The notes: generated by a model from the letters alone, not told the origin. A stretch of 64,000 nucleotides of DNA from Dipylidium caninum (GCA_017562135.1 QEYB01001355.1:620001-684000); one strand, 5' to 3'; shown: positions 26,201 through 40,200, counted from the stretch's first letter. Made by a program: numbers and translations.

Positions 26201-28160
26201 TAACCTCCCAAGATGATGTGCACTGAGGAGCGGTTGCTGACGCACAAGACGTTCTTGACATTGCCACCTCAACGACACGAAGGATGACGCCGAGGATGAG
26301 ACGGAACGGATCCGCGGGCAGGTGCAGACTTACGACAACACGTTATTAAAGCCTGAGCCCCCTGCATTTCGCATCGTTGCATAACTGAGGCTTTCAATAA
26401 GGCACCAAGTCAAATCTCTCACGAACCGCACTCCACCGAGCGAGCTCTTCCATCGCATGGTGGAAGAACTGAGGGCGGAGGGCACAGTCCATTGTCCACT
26501 CCTGCGCCACATATCACGGTATCCGAGGGGGACTCGAGGGACCAAAACGGCGAAAGTGCCAAGTAGAATCAGTCCAACGACCGTCACGTCCAGATGGCAC
26601 CATGCCTCTTCCAACTACCCGACAGGTTATCGCAACCAAACCTATTTGTCGACCAAGATACTCCATCAGTGTTTCCTTCGCTACAGCAGTTGACTCCAAC
26701 AAGCGAGGCACATGACGTGTGACGACGCCTATCTTATAAGCAAAGATTGTGCACCCACCAGCCTGTAATGGGAAAGAACAATGCCCCAGCCGATACAGAG
26801 AGTCACCACTTCGTTCTATACGATCCAATAGTAAAAGGAAAAAAACACAAGTCTCCTGCAGGGAACAGTTAGTCGACCTACGTAACCAAGCGACGGAATC
26901 AAGAGGACTACTGTTGGGTGATTTGGTGGTGTTAGGAAAGTGATTTTTTTTCAAGTACGCAAATCATAGAAACATAAATAGGTAGAAAATTATTAAAAGA
27001 AGTGATTGGGAAGAACAGAAAGATCTTTGCTCCACAATGTCTATTTTCCTGCTCTTCTCTGTTTGTTAAGGTACATTGACATGACGTAAGTTATTGCTCC
27101 AATTGTGCTGAAAAAAAGAGAGACTGAGTATATGGGATCCACTGAGCTGAAAGTTATGAAGCAATGACTACAGCGCGTGAATAGATAGATCCTAGACACC
27201 CATGACAAAGTAAATGTTTATGCAAATTTTTTGGTAGAACGTTGAGTGGTTCATCTTAACTGCACATAAAGCATTCGTGATAAATGGGAAAACCCGATTT
27301 TATGAAGAAAAAAGTGGGTGGAAGCGAAAGTTCTTATTTGCCTAAGTTATTTACCATTAGGGCAAAACGACTGCCTGTAATAACGCCTTAAAGTTTTGTT
27401 AACTTGGAAGAAATAAAAATGGGTTCTCATAAACTGCCTATCGCAATAAGAAAATGTTCAAAAATAGTAAAATTTGTGATAAACAGTTTCAGTTTCTGAC
27501 AGCGGGTAGAAAGGTAATTATAATTGAATCAAAAATGAATATCGAGGCTCCAAATATGTTTTAATTTTACGACGATTGATCCGCCGTAGGTACTGACAAT
27601 GGTCGAGGAAAAATAAAAATGCAGATGTGGGAACATTTTCGATCATACATTTTTTGAGTTGACAGCGCGTCGTGAATGGACACCTAATTCCGTCCTTACC
27701 TTGAGTTACAAGTGTGATGGTGTTAGCCATGGATTAGAGCAAACCGATTTCACAGACATTTCATCGCAGTGGTTAGATCGAAATAGGTGCAGAGGAATCT
27801 ATTCAATGCTGACTTGCGTTAATTTCTAAACTAAGCAAAAACAAAACAGGCACCAACATACATACAATCACACGCCTTGAATCTATGGAGGTCAGAGTTT
27901 TTTTTAGAGGAACCAAATGCTTGCATCTTACATGATCGAAAGCGCAAATTCTTCGGGTTTATTATTGGAATGCTCCAGGTATTAGCGCAAAGACAAATTA
28001 ATATTAGCTCAGTATTCAAGAATGCTTTGTACAACATGATTTCGCATTTCAGACAAAAAACCAGGACTATGATTTCATCAAAAGAAGACTACGAAAGTGG
28101 AATTCTTTCAAACACTGACGTACGATAGCATAGACAACCTGGATTTCTACTGTCAGTGAA
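23237..28160. other. About 4.9 kb without a secure gene; scattered coding-like frames
   Basis: Downstream of UROD and downstream of the SLC35D gene, which converges here. The left half is T-rich on the plus strand and contains plus-strand frames with ATG, for example 23813-24199 and 24585-24770, with no recognised domain. On the minus strand, 27730-27700 reads a short N-terminus ending at a good donor (ACTCAAG|gtaagg). 26954-26330 shows two overlapping frames, one with a strongly hydrophobic segment (VGLILLGTFAVLV). 25621-25319 and 26040-25807 are open and charged. I could not chain these with consistent phases, so I do not call a gene. A (CTC)n run lies near 25447-25470. Confidence 0.35.
23547..23567. 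repeat. (TG)n microsatellite 3' of UROD
   Basis: About ten TG units some 310 bp past the UROD stop codon, possibly in its 3' UTR. Confidence 0.9.
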
Positions 28161-29711
28161 TTAACTGCCACCAGACATTTTTATCTGACCCAAAAACGAA
28201 GAAAAAAGGACCAAAGCTAGACTAATCCAGAATGACTGAAATAAGATTGAAAGATTTAAATGAGAAAGGGAAGGGGGGATTCTAGATACGAAACCACAAA
28301 AAAGGTCGTATATAATCCAAACTGAACGGCCGGGGTTGAAAGGCACAAATCCATTTGATTTACATGACGAAACATGTAAAACTAGACTGTGAGCTCGATG
28401 AAATTAAGGGAGAATCAATGAAAGGGGCGTATAAGCTACCTGAAAGTCACCCCACAGAAGTTGACATGCGTGTAGGTGTAATCTCCACCTACGAACATAC
28501 CGCCGTAGCTCACCAATGTGTTCTGAAATATCATTTACACAGTCAAATAAAATTATAAATAAAAAAAAAACGGTTATTGAAGGCAAGGTTCACAAGATAC
28601 CTTCATGACTCCAATGACGCTAGTAGTGAGGGCTGAAGTTAACCGGGTACATTCGAATGTAAAAAATTGAAGAATAGTCGCTGCCAAGCAGGAGAAGAGG
28701 AATCCAACCACAAAGGAAATGTCAGACCACATAGGAAAATCGAGTACCTTTACGAAAGACAGAAATATACGAGGAGACGGCCACACCTCAAGAATAATGT
28801 GAGATTACGCCGATTAAGGATATACAGTATTAACGAAATGCACAGGCAACAAATTTTCATAAGGTAAAACCCACTGTTTGGTAATAAAGCAGAAATCCTT
28901 ACGTGTTGAAAATTTCCGACATACACAGAGAGCAAAACCATGAAGGGAAACATGAATAATGAGTTGTAAAAAAGAAGTATTGTACTGGAAAATTTGTGAT
29001 CAGAGAGTCGTGATTTCGCCAAAAGACCTTTGGCTGCAGTCGAACAATTGTTGATAAAAATGAAGCTGTATCCTACGAGATCCAAATTGATATCTCCACT
29101 TCAGGAATGATAGAAAGAAAAATGCGTACCTGACGGCAACAAAAGCGCCAATAATCATAATCACCAGGGATATGTGAGTCAATAAATTGTGGTGTTTTCT
29201 AGGGAATAAGGTCATTATAAGTAGACGAAATTTACCCAAAGAAATACCACTCTCCAAATAATATAAAAAAATTGGATAGACGCCGTAGTGCAGAAAAAAG
29301 GGGCAAGCTAAAAAAGTAATAGCAAATTGATGACATTACCTGACTGCTCCGGTTCCAGCCAAACCCATTGCCACGTCAACGGCGTAAATGCATGAAAACG
29401 GCAAAATCTGGGGGGAAAAATCATGAAGCGGACTACAGAACATACCTTCAATACGAGACTTTTAGACGGGCTTGGGATTGTCGCTAGTCCGCAAAAGGAA
29501 AATGCTAATAAAACAACGAATGTTGCGAGCATTTGAGACGCCGCTAAAAAGGTGGTTGACGGGAAACTGAGCGAAACATCATATTGGCAAGAAAGGTAAC
29601 ATACTGATAAGCCGTTAAAATAACTTTGTTGACAAATATTATGCCGATAGACGAAAAGCTATAACCGGCTATCGCTACAATCCTGCGTGTTGCGGAAGCT
29701 TCTGCGACCAT
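28161..29711 (-). CDS. SLC35D: SLC35D-type nucleotide-sugar transporter, 8 exons
   Basis: Multi-pass Golgi/ER antiporter expected to exchange cytosolic UDP-sugars (UDP-GlcNAc, UDP-GlcA or UDP-GalNAc in relatives) for luminal nucleotide monophosphate; the exact substrate cannot be read from sequence. Exons: 29711-29605, 29566-29446, 29407-29340, 29249-29130, 29098-28903, 28747-28601, 28522-28451 and 28235-28161. The total is 906 nt, 301 residues, and all phases close. Family landmarks in order: IFVNKVILTAYHFPST near residue 26, SQMLATFVVLL, an ILPFSCIYAVDVAMGL block, MIIGAFVAV, DLVGYSFIFINNCSTAAKG, LFYNSLFMFP, LTSALTTSVIGVMK, and GGDYTYTHVNF. These match the SLC35D1/D2/fringe-connection pattern. 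It is slightly short, with a brief C-terminus ending soon after the last membrane helix. The last junction uses donor GGG|gtgact; an alternative donor 10 nt downstream would cause an early stop. Introns 1, 2 and 4 are 38, 38 and 31 bp. Confidence 0.86.
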
Positions 29712-30932
29712 TGCGAAAAGCACGCGGAATGGCCATAACAGCGGCGTTTGTAGTATCCGCCTTCACATCTTAACTGACTGTCCTTCGATTTTTACATTAT
29801 TCTATTAAATTTAATTGCCTTTTATTTGTAAGAATGTTTAACGTGTTGTATTTAAAAGGTTTTTTATTTGTATTGAGGGTGTTGAAGAATAAAAAACGTC
29901 AATTAGAGATATGAATATCTATGAAGTCGACAAGCTCCTAAATCTAGGAGTCTTGGTATTATATACTTGTGAAATCTCCTTTCATTAATGCACCTATTTT
30001 TAGACTGGGCTTGCTTTTCTTTCTAACGCCCCTAGCTTTGATTAGATGAAGATTTTCGAGTTACTCGTTGTCTAGTAACAAAAAGATATCTTTTAAATTA
30101 CATCTCTAATAATCACTGAGGATGCCTTATATAATGCAGTGAGGCTGCCCAACTTGTTTGCCAGTATTATACCTACCAACCCGGAAAGAGTGCGGTCGTT
30201 TTGGATCTGTGAATGGTACCTTACACGCCCATAAATATGCACGCCTTTGGGTCTATTTTATGCAAAAGAAGGTAGATGAGGTTACATTCTGAAGAGCATA
30301 TCCTAGGCATAAATATTGTTCATCAGGGGAACGAATGGCACCGCCTCATGTAAAGGCAGTTAGTTTGAAGAACCAAGTCATTCACGAAGCACTTATCAGT
30401 TTTGCTCATAAGTGCAAAAATTCTGTCATCTCACTCCAGATATCTAGCATCATTTTGAATTACATCACTGCTTTCTTCACACAATCCAGGTGCTCAACTA
30501 TTAAAATCATGCGTTTCTGATGGTTTCGCCTTTTTAAAACAAATGAAAGGTTTAACGAACACATTAAGATGTGGACTGGAGAAGAGCGATAAGAGCCAAC
30601 ATTAACAGAAGGGTGAGTGCTCCCCGGACACGGTAAGACGGAAACGAAGGAAAACAGTTGCACTGACACCCTTCCGAGTGCGTTTTGTCCCAGCATCTGA
30701 CTTACTCGAAGGTAGTTGAGAATGTCTCCCACGTGGGGTTCTTCCCTAATTCACTCATGAACTCAAACGGCTGCGACATATTTCACGAAATTTAGCCATT
30801 TAATTTGGTCACATAATTTGCGTTGCCACAAAAATCATATCTTCAAAACCACTATGGATATTAATTAGTTTCAAAAAATTTGTCAAAATCACATTACATC
30901 GCTCAGTGTGAAGTCAATCAGATTGGAGGCAA
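29712..30932. other. Intergenic, no supported gene
   Basis: Lies between the SLC35D start codon and the bestrophin A stop codon, both minus strand. It should contain the SLC35D promoter and the bestrophin A 3' UTR. Only short frames without domains are present. Confidence 0.5.
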
Positions 30933-33900
30933 CTATCGAACGAAGACCGACATCTTCCGACGGTCGGCAAAGTCCATGTTGGCTAGAGAGCCGCGCAAAG
31001 GATCCTCCGAGGCCGAGACGGAGCGTTGCCAGACCTTGCCACCGCCGTCTGCTGTCGAGACATAGACGGGGAGGTTGATGTCTTCTGCGTCCCAGTAAGG
31101 GTCGCGTACCACTGGTGGGATTTCGCCGCTGTACGCACGATCCCAGAAGTTCGTAAACTGTAAGGGGTGGAGGCGCCAAAAGTATGTGAAGAGTCTTCCA
31201 CCAAGTCTGGGTGGAGAGTAGACAATAAACCGAATAGCCTCCCGTCACGACGTGTTCAGGCAAAACCGAATTTAAAATAGCGTGATCCCATAAGTTGGCG
31301 TTATTATTCCTGGCCACTTTGAACACCTCTGATCAGAGCCTCAAGCTCTCATCTTCTTTACTTGACTGTAACAATACGTAGTGGAAGATTTCCATCCACA
31401 AGGCAATTCGCTGTATGACGTGCTCCGAACAAAAGTGTTGTAGTGCGCTTAAAGAACTTCCTCGTCAGTATCCCAACGCGAGAGCTGAAGTGAACAGTCG
31501 CACGTCAGAAGACTTTCGTGATCTGCTAACTCGTCGGTGAGAAATGTGAAAAGGACGTGGGGAGGACTGATTGCCCTTTTTTCTGTCTTAATAATGACAA
31601 AGGGAGGTCGATTTCGAAGACTTAAACGTGACAAACCATTCGGAGTCCAAAGAGGCTGGCACACGAGAGTTCAAGCGGTAAAGGGAAGGTGATTTTACAT
31701 TACCTGAACATTTCTCTCATTGTATTCCTCGACCTCGAAGTCGTCCTCATCTTCTCCGAAGGGGTTTATGAGAGTCTCGGCGACCTGAATGCAGACCGAA
31801 AGAGCGATGTGAGAAAGAGCCAGCGAATGGTTGACTACAAGACCAAAAGGAGAGAGTTTTCGATATCTCACAAAATTGACAATCACCCTAACGGAGGGAA
31901 TGAAGTTTTGTGCGACGGACGGCCTCGTTTAGTCGCATTTCTGGAAGACCATCACTCAGTCTCACCTTAAACCAGCCCATATAAAAGAGGAAGCGCAGTA
32001 GCCCGAAAATTGGCACGTAGAGATCAACACTGACGGTTTTGTACTGCTGGCGGGGATCGAGGTACTGCCACGCAAAAATGGCCATTATAAAGTAGGCGTG
32101 GACAATCACCGTCGCTACCTGAGGGGAAAGGGAGAGGAGACAACACGTTGGAATGCATCCAGATAAGTGCAGCGAACCGATGACCACCAAGTTTACCGTT
32201 CTCTCCACAACGGGGTCCCCTAACTGAGATGGCATTAGAGGAAAGGCTATTCAGCGGTCCTTAAGACTCCGCATCTCCCTACTCGACGATCCATGAGCCC
32301 TGGCAACCAAGTCAAGGGAAAACTCAGTGAACACAAGTGGAACGGACAACTTTTCAGGCGACTTGAATGGAGAAGGGGAATAAGAACCCCGAAGGATAAT
32401 GGTGTTGTTCGAAAGCTGCTGGTCCTGATGTGGCGATGGTGCTCGAGACTCCTCGAAGCGCACCATCAGCTCTTTTCGTAACAACGGTTATGTGGTAACT
32501 TCCGTTCAAAGTGGTGAACAACTCGTAGGACACCGATTCCAGAAAAGCGTGAAGTGGCAAGGTAAAGCAACGAGGCGGGCACCTGTCAAGCGGGTGGCCA
32601 GTGAAGAATAAAGACTCCCTCAGTGACTTCGACAGGACTAACAGGTGGAGAATGTCGCGAACATGAGGGTCATAATCGCACGAGTGGGAGTGGAAAAGTC
32701 TAAGATGCCGTGGATTCTCCCAGCTTGCTTTAACCTTTGAAATATTTGGACTCGAACTACACAGCAGGAGGGAGAGGCAAGGGAGTAAGCAAAAGGCGAT
32801 TTTTGAACAGGGAGGAAAGGGACTCAGGAGTTTTAATTAGTTTTTCTGCTCACTGGGACAGATGTGTCAAGTGGCGTCGGTTGGGATGGCAAAGAATGTC
32901 TCCTCGAAGTCGATCTCGTATGGCAACAGGGGTGAGTAGAATGACGCCAGTAATCAAGCGTGCTGTAAAGCCTAATGGGGCACACACTTTAGCTGTCCTG
33001 TCACCCCTCAGGTTCACACTGCTTTCGGGGAAAGTAGTGAGAAGTAGCTCACCTGAGTGTACACAAGGGGCACGTTTATCCAATCGTAGATGAACAATTT
33101 GAACAGCCTGTCTCGATAGGCCCCAATCTCGGCTGTCAGAAGTTCGACAGCTCGGTCGAAAACTATGTTCTTCTCCCGGTGCATCTCCGCGACCAACTCT
33201 TGGGCCCAACAGAGAGGCAGAAAGTTCATTGGTCCCATGGTGTCAGAGGCGCTCTGTTTGTAGTAGGACAACTCCTCCGGTGTGATTAGACCTTATGGGA
33301 GAGGATTCAAGGTTATTTTCCTCGAGTTAAATGCGGGATGGCGGAAGAGAGCGCAGTAGACTCCGTGTAACCCATGTGCAAGCTGTCACTCGGAATTTAA
33401 GTGTAGTCGTCTCTTTTGGCTGACCACTCGCACCACAACTCTCGGTCGATGGAATGAATTAATGCGCTCGTGTCCTCTGGCCTCGTCTCTCTTCTCCGTA
33501 AACCACAAAGGCAGATCGAGGGGGTTCTGCCCAGCCAAGACTTAACCGCCCCCATTCAGCTTAGTGAGGGGAAGGTGTGTCCCCTTGGCAAACACTAACA
33601 TCCGGCCCAGATCCCGTTAATCAGTCCATTCAAGGCGTCAAACCTAAACACGTCATATTTTCTCGTAAAGAAAAGTTTAAGCAGGCGGTTTTGTGAGGAA
33701 TTTTGACCGTGATTAATGCCACAGGGAGGGAGGTTGAATTGCGTGTTTCTGACGATCGGGTGGAATACCAAATCTCCCAATAAAGGCCAATAGCATCCTC
33801 GGAAGTCCTACTGAAAGAACAATAACGTCAAAGTGACGGCGATCACCGGTAAAAGTGGACCAAGACATAAGCACACACCTAACATCACCTCAATCGGCTC

Positions 33901-36477
33901 CGGCCAGGATGTTTGGGTGTCGTGTCGTACCTGCGACTCAGGTGCATTAAGTACTTTCTGTGCGCGGCAGAGAGAGTTAAAGTTTTATAAAAGCCATCTT
34001 ATAAATACATGATTATAAGTCTTGCTACCTCCTACTTTTACTATCCTCATCTTCTATTCATAAATGCGATGTTTTTAATGAAGCATTGTCGTTCAAATTA
34101 ACAGCTTCAGGGAGGCTTTACCACTGTAATTAGCATCAATGCAGTGTTTTTTTAGCCTTCGTGAACCAATCTAAGTTCACGTACGCAAGGTGTGGGACGG
34201 CATTGCCTATCGAGAAGGAAGACCAACAACCGCCGCGCAAGATTTCCAGGGCTCACACTACTGACATCAAATATAAGTAGGATATTAGCCTGATTTTATT
34301 TGCGAATTCCACGATCAAGTATAAGCAGCTTCAAATAAAAGAAGTTCTCCACACCAATTGACAATATTAACGTAAATTCGTGGAAGCTAAGAAGGAAGTG
34401 ACACAAATTGGTTGAATTTTGGGAAATTACACCATCATGCGCTTTTCATTTCCCGTCTTGCAATTTGCCTTTTCCAAACTACATAAAAGTCTATCCACAC
34501 TAACAGCCCTGTCAGCCGCTGTGACATTGAATGATGGGCAGATTAAAAAGGCGAGTAATGTGAGAATAGCAAGAGTGTGAGACTAAGCAGTTAGAGGCCA
34601 GGAGAATGCTAAATATACTGACGGGCATGGTAACGCGCGTCCTTCAATCGGGTTCTCCACCAACCGTGTCTTCAAATTTTGACTAGCTGAGAATTACAAA
34701 TTGCTTTTCTTTTGTTGTGTCATCAAACCTTATTAGGAGCCTTCACACCTCTCAATGCATGTCCCCATCGGAGATGGGCTTCAGACATTTCTTAAGGTGA
34801 CGGAGACAAAATAAAAATGACCATGAGGTAATCACGGGAAGTTCTGGTTGAAAAAGAAATGGAGAATTTGACTCTTGTCAAGGGAAGCATATGTATGGAG
34901 GAGACTATCGAAAACAGGCTAAGTAATTCTACAGAACATACGCTTGCAAGCACATCACAAAGAAGGGTATCTAAAAAATAAACTTAAAAGATACTGTCAT
35001 CACATTTCAGATTAGAAAAGGTAGTTTAGAAAGAGGCTACTAGAGAGGAAACAATCCAAGTGTTTAAAAAAAGGTCAAGCCAAAAAAGTGGCGCAGTAAT
35101 CAATTATGGGGTTATCAAGCACCTGAATGTAAATATGAGATGTGATAACGAAAATAAAGGGAACAAAGAACGTAAGTAAAAAATTTGCAACACTTTCCCC
35201 TTTATTCCGCATATCATGTGAACATGAAAGATGTTAAAAGCTCAAAATTCGATAACAGAAGTGAAAAAAGAAGATACTGAGGTGAAAATGAATTCTTCAG
35301 AACAAAAACATTGGCCCAAGTAGTCAGAGACAATGTGTTCCAACGATAAAAATGGAAAGTTAGCTTAATTCTGGAAGTCATTTAATTAAATAAAAAAGGA
35401 GCAGTTAAAATCAAAGACTACCATGATTATTCACCTAAATAAATAGTTGTATATTTCAAAAGCTTAACTTTTTGAAAAAAATAGTGAGATAAAAAGTTTA
35501 TGGTCTGGCATTACGGATAAATGGAATTTGGATAAGTACATATCAAGAGGAAATGAACCTCAGAGAGATGATTTTCGGCCACAAGCAGAACGAGTCAATA
35601 AAATTAAGGAAAATAGGCAACAAAAACTGCGGAACTACTTTATAGGGGAAGCAAAAAAATAGACTCAGGAGTCATGGAAGGTCACATATTAGGCCTTCAA
35701 TCCCAAAACAACAATAAGTTAATATACTCCGAAAAAAAACGGTGCACATGCATACAAAGAAATAAAGGGAAAGAAATTGAGCCCCGAATGCCACACTAAC
35801 CGGCTGTGATGAGGTGTTCTAGGGTGGGGAATCGCATTCGAGCGCGAGAAGAGATATCCCGAGTAGTGAGGCAAAAGGAAAGATTGACATATCGAATAAA
35901 TGTTCGCCTTTGCATACGAGCACGCTCTGTGGTCGACTGGGCGTAGGCATTAACGAGAAGAGTGAGAGAGTCAGGCCATGGAATAGCACAGAACTGCTCC
36001 CACCACCGGCGCACAATTGTGTTTACGTAGAAGCCAAGTACAAATCCCACAGGGAATATAGCGCACAGATGTTCACAACGAAGGCAAAGCGATTCGAATA
36101 TCCTACATGTAAGATTGATAGCAGTAACTGTTACCGCATGAATAATGTACAATATAAAGAGATTTAAAGTCATCCCAATATTACAAAATTTGTTGGAATC
36201 GCTCCTCAAAATCTAACACTGATTGACGCAAATATATGCAAATAAACAAGCAAAGGCTCTAACACACCTCTTCGATGACTCATTGAGTGCAAGTCTATAT
36301 ACCAGGGAGACTATAGTATATAACACTGAAAATATTATAAATTCAAGCCAAATAACTTTGTACACACTTCCCCGCCACCTAAAATGGTAATATAGTTTAT
36401 ATCGCAGACCTTATAAGTAGTTTCAGAAAAGCTAAATAATTTGTGGTAGCAACCGCGGCTGTGTATGATACAGTCAT
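30933..36477 (-). CDS. BEST: Bestrophin-family anion channel, copy A, 7 exons
   Basis: Pentameric calcium-activated chloride channel family, plasma or internal membranes. Exons: 36477-36410, 36378-36268, 36102-35801, 33291-33053, 32118-31966, 31784-31704 and 31157-30933; 1179 nt, 392 residues, phases 2,1(2),1,0,0,0 closing throughout. N-terminus MTVSYTAAVAT then RWRGSVYK, the family start. The pore neck at residues 75-85 reads IFPVGFVLGFY, so residue 76 is Phe where human BEST1 has Ile; Phe80 and Phe84 are kept. RRWWEQF follows. YDWINVPLVYTQVAT lies at the exon 4/5 border. The calcium clasp LINPFGEDEDDFE is in exon 6. The final exon keeps a DPYWD motif resembling vertebrate and insect bestrophins (M/PYW), unlike copies B and C. 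Intron 1 is 31 bp; intron 3 is 2.5 kb and holds nothing recognisable. Confidence 0.9.
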
Positions 36478-37281
36478 AGGCTGAAGGCTATAGTTAAAAT
36501 TTCCGTGCCCTGTATAGTAAATTATACAAAAAGATTAAACAAAGCCAATAATTAACATATTTGAAACAATTAAAATTTAAAATTTAAAATGATAAATTGA
36601 AATTCTGATAATTATTAATTAAGGCCAATGAGGCTGTTTGAATTCCAAGCTGCAAAAGAAAATAATAATAATATATGTGCCGCTAAATTAAAACAATATA
36701 ATTAACCTATATTGTAGGTTATTTTTACAATTCCAATTAAATGAGCTTTTTATTATATATCGCAGGACAGGAGATCTGAAGGTAGGGCGCCTTTTGTGTT
36801 TCAAAGTGTGAACCTCGTTAATTGGTCTGCACGGTGCTGGTGCGTCTTCGTGCAATTTTTTTGAATTATTAGTGATCATTGCTATATTTATTGGCGCTTT
36901 TGCCATGTCTTTTGTCTTTAGTAATTTTTTGCAGCATTTATCGACATCATCATGTCCGTCTTTTTATCCTTTATGACTCAGGGTTCATGCTTGTGGCCTT
37001 TACTTGTTTCCTGTTTTAAGTGTGAAAGGATTTTTTTAAACACGCGTCGGTTTTTTTGAGATAATCGCAAAGCATTGCATTAAACATTTGCTCTTCCCTT
37101 CGCAAGCTACTTTATATTTTTATTGCAATTTTATCCTATTTGTTGGGGTTTTAATCTACTTTTTATCTTTATATATCCTTTTTACTGGGACCATCATATA
37201 CTAAATCTTACCAACAATCAACTAAACCTTTTCTAACGTTCTTAGTCGAATTTCTTTTATTTCCTTTTTCGTACTCTAGAT
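36478..37281. promoter_or_regulatory. Divergent intergenic promoter region, bestrophin A / FARSB
   Basis: 804 bp of very A/T-rich DNA between two divergent start codons, so both promoters should lie here. A run of AATTTAAAATTTAAAAT-like sequence occurs near 36570-36590. No specific factor site can be named. There is no open frame with supporting splice structure. Confidence 0.4.
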
Positions 37282-40200
37282 ATGCCTATTGTTTCAATTC
37301 CTGAGAAGATTCTTTTTGCGAAACTCGGTCGTAGCTACAGTAAGTGATGATATAATCAGTTTCCTTTTCCCTTTCTAGCCAAACAAGAATTTGAAGATCT
37401 TTGTTTCTCCTATGGCCTTGAACTTGATGAAATCGTAGGCTGGACCATTTTACCCTATCTCTTTTCGTAGACTTCTGAACAGGAGTTAGCAGCAAGAGAA
37501 CAAGGAACTGCTGCCCGTGTGAGCAAGAGTTCAGAGACCTTATATAAGATAGAGGTCCCTGCAAACCGATATGATCTCCTTTGTGCGGAGGGTCTAACTC
37601 GGGCCCTTCTCATCTTTCAAAATAAGTGAGGCGAGAGGACGGAGCTTCTGCTTTGTCTTTCAATCCTCATGCTTCGGAATTTATCTACACCGCCTTTTTA
37701 GGTTAGTCGCTCCTGAGTACAAAGCAATCATCCCAAATAATCCAATTAGAATGACAGCTGCCGGAAGTGTAAGAATTTTTTTTGGGGAATCGAAATAGGG
37801 CTTTCGATGTCTGGAGTTACAAACGATACCTTAACGTCATAATTTTGGCAATTTTAGGTTAAGGTGGTTCGTCCTTACGTTGTCGTCGGCGTGCTTAGGG
37901 ATATCACATTTGATGAGAGGAGCTATGCAAGTTTTATGGATTTGCAAGACAAGTTACACCAGAATATCGGTCGGTGAGTTTAGAAGTAATCTTTTCCTCC
38001 ATATCTCGCACTATTCAATTTAAGAAAGATGGGTCTCATCAGCGTGTTACTGTATGAAGTGAACTTATATACGTGTGTTATGGTATTTTAGCCGAAGTTT
38101 TGAAATCTGTTTTGACTCAGGACAGATGTAATATAACGTAGCCATTTTGGAGTAATGGCTTGCTCACTGTTACTTGTTAGACATTTTGTAATGTGGTTTT
38201 GAATACCTGTTACTGGCTTGACCATAATCGAATTATGTGAATTCTTTCAAAAATGGGTTGTAAAAGCTTACTGAACAAATTTATACGAACTCATCACATC
38301 TGTAACTGCATCCTAGGAAGCGCTCCCTGGTTGCTATAGGAACACACGATTTAGACACTCTGAAGCCGCCATTCATTTACACCGCACTGCCTCCGCAAGA
38401 AATTTGTTTCAAACCGCTGAATCGGGAGAGGGAAAGTACTGCTGTTGAAATGATGCAGATATTTTCTGTACGTGGTAAATATAATCTCCCTTTCCCTCTT
38501 TACAAAAAATTCATAGCACTTTTGTTCTACCATTGTAGGACTCTTATCTAAAAGCCTATCTTGATATAATCCGAGATAAACCGGTATATCCAGTGATCAA
38601 GGACTCGAATGGCGTCGTGCTCTCCATGCCTCCTATTATCAACGGTAAACATCTGGTATTTCATATTTGTTGTCAGGAGACGCATTGTGAGTTGAGTAAA
38701 CTTTTTGAGGAGTACTTTATTCGGACAATATAGTTTTAATGCTTTCTCGAAAAATGTATCCTTTTTGACGTGAGTAAACTGATTTATCAATGCTCGCTTT
38801 CACAAACTCATCGCTTCGCTTCTGGCTACTCCTAGCAAATTGAAAGAGCTTGATAAAATAGGATAGCATTAACTGCATTCTTATTGACCGAATTGCCGTA
38901 TTTTCTGTGCGTTTTGTTCTTTATTATTCTACTTTAGCCATCAGATTGGACACGTAGTGAGTCTCCTTAGTGGCTTTATTACCACTAGGCATTATTATCA
39001 GAACACAAAGCAATTGACATATTTAATTTTTATTCACTGATACTCATCGTTTACACAATGGCTGGTTTTACCAATTTTAGTTTGCAAATTCGTTTTTGGC
39101 GTCTCGGTGATCGGGTGATCATGGGGTTGTGTGACGTGATTTTTCCACATTTCTTTTTTCCTTTTGCAGGTGAACATTCTAAGATTACGTTGTCCACTAA
39201 AAACGTCTTAATCGAATGTACCGCAACCGACTTAAACAAAGCCAGCATTGTTTTGGACACCATAGTTGCCATGTTCTCGGAGTATTGTGCTCATCCATTT
39301 ACGTAAGATTTTTTTGTCTGTCGCTCAGCGCTGTACTGAGGTCTCGCTTTTTTTTACTTTTTGAATTTGTTTAACCACTTAATGTCTTTTTTTCATTAAA
39401 ATAACCCAACTTTGTATTTATAAAATACGAACAGTGCAGTTTTGTTTTTAACCATTCCTCGAAACAGAAAGACAGTCAGATATCCTCACCTTTATTCATT
39501 TTCCTCATAATTTCCGGTAAATTTTTGGCAGTCTTCTATGCGTTCTTACTTAGCCGCATCAAACCATAGCAGTATAAAACAATTTTTGGCTTGCAAGCAG
39601 GGGGGATGTAGGGTCATGGTATCCTGCAGCGGCTGTGTTGAGAGAGTCTGTGATACAACATGTTAATTTTTACTTTAATTGCGTTTTCTCGGCCTCTCTT
39701 TTTAGCGCTGAGCAAGTCGAAGTCATTCAATATGATGGCAGCCGTGGATACTACCCCGTAAGTTGCCCATTGACACTTGCACGCACTCATGAGACAATCC
39801 GATCCCTAGAGCTACTCGTTTGCCCTCTTCCTAGTGTCTGCAACAGCGTGCGGCGTTGATAGGCATGGATTACATTAACAGTCTGGTGGGCACAAAGTGC
39901 AATGAAACGGAACTTACCCAACTCCTCACTCGCATGAGTCTCACCAGCTGCGTGGCTTCCAAAGGCACCAAGACTTCAGCGGATGGAAAGCATGGTGACT
40001 GACTTTTTTCTTAACTTGAGACAATGCTTGAATCGACAAAATGTCCTAATTCTGATGTGGACATTTGGGGCTATTCAGTGAGAAATGGTTTTCGTTCCCA
40101 TATCAAGTCATGTTGCCTATTATTCCTGTTGTTTACCACCATTTCTACATCTCTTCTTTTGTCGCACTGCGCCCGTACTTGTATTACCTTTTCAAGTTAC

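Noticed and set aside
30889..31326. 145-codon minus-strand ORF
   Set aside because: Out of frame with the bestrophin A last exon that it overlaps; no domain of its own.
31449..31664. Frame in bestrophin A intron 6 reading LTDELADHE, a possible exon 7
   Set aside because: No AG acceptor in the required phase. The exon at 31157-30933 aligns residue for residue with the family up to YWD.
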